Below are positions 30,493 through 33,506 of a stretch of DNA of 33,506 nucleotides, piece after piece. Numbering within the stretch: position 1 is the stretch's first letter; each line of letters opens with the position of its first letter. The position numbers were made by a program, and so were the translations under genes. The stretch comes from Chitinophaga pinensis (GTDB taxonomy: Bacteria; Bacteroidota; Bacteroidia; Flavobacteriales; Flavobacteriaceae): contig CALPNL020000002.1 of NCBI GenBank assembly GCA_943324925.2, forward strand, positions 1-33,506. The letters are read 5' to 3'. The notes below the pieces were generated by a model. It did not search any database, was not told the origin of the DNA, and saw only the letters and a program-made list of their open reading frames with translations.

Positions 30493-33462
30493 TTAAGAAT
30501 TGTGTTCTTTTTCAATTCTTTTGTGTTCAGCATCTGAAATGGTATCTACTAATACTGGAGTTGCAATGAATAATGAAGAATAAGTTCCTACAACTATTCC
30601 AATTAACATAGCGAAGATAAATCCTCTAATTGATTCTCCACCAAAAATAAACATAATCAATAATACTAATATCATTGTTAATGACGTATTTATTGTTCTT
30701 GACATTGTTGAATTAATAGACTGATTTACAATAGAATTGAAATTACCTTTGGCTTTACCACCTAGATATTCACGAACTCTATCAAATACAATTACGGTAT
30801 CGTTCATAGAATAACCGATAACTGTTAATATCGCTGCGATAAAATGTTGGTCAATTTCCATTCCAAATGGCATGTATTTCCATAACAATGAGTAAATTCC
30901 TAATACGAAAATAACGTCATGCGCAACGGCTGCAAGAGCCCCAAGAGAATATTGCCATTTTCTAAAACTTACTACAAGATATAACCCTACAATTAACATT
31001 GCACCAATAACAGCCCAATACGAGTTGGTTTTAATGTCGTCAGCAACAGTAGGTCCAACTTTAGAAGCTTGAAGAATCCCTAATTTTTTACCATCATAAC
31101 TATTTACGAATTTTTCGTAAGTCATAGTAGCATCAAAATGTTTCTTTAAGTTATCATAAAGAATTTTGTTAACTGCTTGATCTGCTTCTGTACCTGCTTC
31201 AGCAACTTTATATTTGGTAGTAATTTTTAATTGGTTGTCTTTACCAAAGATTTTTGCTTCGGCACTACCATCAAAAACTTTTACCAAATCTTGTTTTACT
31301 TCTTCAGCAGAAACTGGTTTTTCAAACCTTACTTGGAATGTTCTACCTCCAACGAAATCAACTCCTTGGTTTAAACCATTAGTAGATAAAGAAATAATAC
31401 TTACAATTACTACTAAACTTGAAAAGATATACGTGTATTTTTTTACACCTAAGAAATCAAAGTGGAAATTAGTAAAGAAGTTTTTAGAGAAACCTGTAAC
31501 AAAAGTTAATTTGTTTCCTCTATTAATACTCCAATCTAATAATATTCTAGTAATGAAAATTGAAGTAAACAAAGACGTTGCTATACCTATTAATAATGTG
31601 GTTGCAAATCCTTGGATTGGACCTGTTCCGAAAATTAATAAAACAGCTCCAGTTAAAACGTGCGTTACGTTGGCATCAACAATTGAACGCATCGCTCCTT
31701 TCCAACCAAATGAAGCTTTAACTGCATCATCTATTGTTTTACCAGCGCGAAGTTCTTCTTTGGCACGTTCATAAATAATTATATTGGCATCTACAGCTGT
31801 TCCCATCGTTAAAACGATACCTGCAATACCCGGAAGTGTTAATACAGCTCCTAAACTTGCCAATATACCAAATAAGAACAATAAGTTAATTGCTAAGGCG
31901 ATGTTGGCATAAACTCCAGATTTACCGTAATAAATCATCATCCAAAGTGATACAATTAACAAACCTATAATTGCTGAATTGGTACCATTATCAATCGCTT
32001 CCTGACCCAAAGACGGTCCTACTACTTCTGATTGAACAATTTCTGCAGCAGCTGGTAATTTACCTGCTCTTAATACGTTAGCTAAATCTTTAGTTTCTGT
32101 AATATCGAAGGTTCCTGAAATTTCAGATCTTCCTCCAGAAATTGGACCGCTAGAAACCCCTGGAGCTGAATATACTACATCATCTAATACAATTGCGATG
32201 TTGCTTTTTTGTGTGTAAGCTCTTCCGGTTAATTCTTCCCAAGCTTTGGCTCCTTGGCCACTCATTTGCATGGTAACCGATGGTTTTCCTAATTGATCAA
32301 AAGAATCTTTTGCGTCAGTAACTACTCCACCGCTCATAGCTGCTTGATTGTCTCTGTTTCCTTTTAATGCATACAATTCAACCGTTTCGGTTGCTTTTTT
32401 TGTTTTCTCATCAACGATTGAGGTTGGTTTACCCCAAACAAATTTTGCATAACGTTTATCAGAAGGCAATAATATTCTAATATCTTGACGTTTAAAATAT
32501 CCATTAATTGCAGCGGTATCTTTAGGCTCAACAACTCCTAAAATAGGACCGCCACCACCTGGTAAAAATCTCTTCAATAAAGGACCTAAATCTTTTTTAT
32601 CCGAAACAGTATCTTTTGCTTTATCAGTCAATAAAGTGTCGATTCCTGTTTTATCAGTTTCTTTAACTTGCACAGCACCTTTCTCAGTTAACTTTAAAGT
32701 GTTGTTTGCTGCCATTAAGAAATTCCCTAATTCATCTACTTTATAGGTTTCCCAAAATTGTAATTGTGCCGTACTTGATAATATTTTTTTAATACGATCT
32801 ACATCTTTTGCCCCTGGAAGTTCAACTAAGATTCTTCCTGATTCTCCTAGTTTTTGAATATTAGGTTGAGTAACACCGAATTTATCGATACGCTTTCTTA
32901 ATACTTCGAAAGCACTTTCAATTGACTCGTCAACTTTTCTTCTGATTACTTTCTTAACCTCATCATCTGTTTTTTTGAAGTTCACTTCATCACCTAATAT
33001 TTTGTTAGCAAAAATATCTGGAGAAGAAAGTTTTATTTTTCCATCAGCGGCTTTCTCAAATTCTGCAAAAAAAACATCTAAGTAATCTTGATTACCCTGT
33101 CTGTTTTTTGAAGCCTCAGCTAATGCTTGGTTAAAAATAGGATTTTTAGAATTGTTAGATAATCCTTTGATGATGTCTTTTACTGAAATTTGAAGTTGTA
33201 CGTTAATACCTCCTTCTAAGTCTAATCCTTTATTGATTTTTTTATCTTTTACTTCATTGTAAGTAAAATCTGTAAATCCAAGATTAAATACTTTTTCTTT
33301 TCCAATTGAATCTAAATATTTTAATTCTTTCTCAGAATTACCATTAGCATACGTTTTGGCATCATTTTCTATTTTTTGTGAAACAAAAGTGAATGAAAGT
33401 TGGTAAATACTCACCAATGCAAATAAAATTGCGAAAAATTTAATAAGTCCTCTATTCTGCAT
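30493..33462 (-). CDS. secDF: Protein translocase subunit SecDF (fused)
   Basis: 989-aa inner-membrane protein that uses the proton gradient to pull exported proteins through SecYEG. SecD half: N-terminal helix (LIKFFAILFALVSIYQLSF), large periplasmic P1 region with NKGLDLEGGINVQLQI and FGVTQPNIQKLGESGRILVE, then helices with TMGTAVDANIIIYERAKEEL. SecF half from about residue 670: GLNQGVDFVGGRTFQVRFEK and GYSMNDTVIVFDRVREYLGG, where the intramembrane Asp residues of the proton path sit. The fusion is standard in Bacteroidetes and some Firmicutes. A Lys/Asp-rich insertion in P1 (about 265-300) makes it longer than E. coli SecD plus SecF taken without extra loops. It is complete; its promoter region runs off the window edge. 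Confidence 0.97.
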   Translation of the reverse strand: MQNRGLIKFFAILFALVSIYQLSFTFVSQKIENDAKTYANGNSEKELKYLDSIGKEKVFNLGFTDFTYNEVKDKKINKGLDLEGGINVQLQISVKDIIKGLSNNSKNPIFNQALAEASKNRQGNQDYLDVFFAEFEKAADGKIKLSSPDIFANKILGDEVNFKKTDDEVKKVIRRKVDESIESAFEVLRKRIDKFGVTQPNIQKLGESGRILVELPGAKDVDRIKKILSSTAQLQFWETYKVDELGNFLMAANNTLKLTEKGAVQVKETDKTGIDTLLTDKAKDTVSDKKDLGPLLKRFLPGGGGPILGVVEPKDTAAINGYFKRQDIRILLPSDKRYAKFVWGKPTSIVDEKTKKATETVELYALKGNRDNQAAMSGGVVTDAKDSFDQLGKPSVTMQMSGQGAKAWEELTGRAYTQKSNIAIVLDDVVYSAPGVSSGPISGGRSEISGTFDITETKDLANVLRAGKLPAAAEIVQSEVVGPSLGQEAIDNGTNSAIIGLLIVSLWMMIYYGKSGVYANIALAINLLFLFGILASLGAVLTLPGIAGIVLTMGTAVDANIIIYERAKEELRAGKTIDDAVKASFGWKGAMRSIVDANVTHVLTGAVLLIFGTGPIQGFATTLLIGIATSLFTSIFITRILLDWSINRGNKLTFVTGFSKNFFTNFHFDFLGVKKYTYIFSSLVVIVSIISLSTNGLNQGVDFVGGRTFQVRFEKPVSAEEVKQDLVKVFDGSAEAKIFGKDNQLKITTKYKVAEAGTEADQAVNKILYDNLKKHFDATMTYEKFVNSYDGKKLGILQASKVGPTVADDIKTNSYWAVIGAMLIVGLYLVVSFRKWQYSLGALAAVAHDVIFVLGIYSLLWKYMPFGMEIDQHFIAAILTVIGYSMNDTVIVFDRVREYLGGKAKGNFNSIVNQSINSTMSRTINTSLTMILVLLIMFIFGGESIRGFIFAMLIGIVVGTYSSLFIATPVLVDTISDAEHKRIEKEHNS

Positions 33463-33506
33463 TATTACTATAGTTAATTAATTTTTATTCTATTATTATT
33501 TGTAAA

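Noticed and set aside
31214-31774. 186-aa plus-strand ORF
   Set aside because: Shadow of secDF on the opposite strand; composition and motifs belong to the minus-strand gene.

Overview
The window looks like a chromosomal segment of a Flavobacteriia member, most likely Flavobacterium or a close relative. The DNA is strongly AT-rich. Many leaders carry the Bacteroidetes -7 element TAnnTTTG, Shine-Dalgarno sequences are mostly absent, and the gene content is typical of the group: a SecDF fusion, a DnaJ with a shortened zinc finger, PspC/GIN-domain proteins, DUF4920 and LETM1-related proteins. The genus call is inferred from gene content and style, not from a database search. Nearly everything is core or housekeeping; I see no prophage, plasmid, insertion sequence or CRISPR array.

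Layout. (1) 1-4576, plus strand: a beta-oxidation operon of a 5'-truncated 3-hydroxyacyl-CoA dehydrogenase/enoyl-CoA hydratase, a thiolase and an acyl-CoA dehydrogenase, closed by a strong terminator. A degenerate inverted heptamer array sits between the first two genes. (2) 4739-6535: a Cu/Zn superoxide dismutase lipoprotein and a LETM1-related protein. (3) 6555-9270, minus: beta-carbonic anhydrase, a SulP anion transporter and a small membrane protein, a plausible bicarbonate/CO2 module. (4) 9431-10372: OxyR with both redox cysteines. (5) 10404-12274, minus: a small conserved protein, then an operon of a DUF4920 lipoprotein, a CxxCH lipoprotein and the tRNA methyltransferase MnmD, which has a TTG start. 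(6) 12550-14307: branched-chain aminotransferase, a MazG-like pyrophosphohydrolase (minus) and a small membrane protein. (7) 14343-16942: an SRPBCC/GyrI-like protein, then an ECF sigma factor with a TTG start, a putative anti-sigma factor and a small exported protein. (8) 16954-21016, minus: an ABC exporter (ATPase and permease), an NtrC-type regulator without a DNA-binding domain and with GAFTSA in place of GAFTGA, and a single-RecA-domain DEAD-like protein. (9) 21137-22891, minus: grpE-dnaJ. (10) 23190-24639, minus: a TIGR01777 epimerase and a DUF4442 thioesterase-like protein. (11) 24889-27859, plus: PadR, PspC and GIN-domain proteins. (12) 27930-28877, minus: thioredoxin reductase.

(13) 28994-29513 is the most unusual locus. 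An intact tRNA-Pro(UGG) with its own promoter and terminator is followed by a tiny GIY-YIG nuclease gene. This is followed by a second, exact copy of the 3' part of tRNA-Pro plus its terminator, a 65-bp perfect direct repeat. The second copy is fused to the remains of a different anticodon arm. This looks like a minimal tRNA-targeting, homing-like element. (14) 29675-30433: an orphan LytTR response regulator preceded by a 22-nt inverted repeat. (15) 30493-33462, minus: SecDF.
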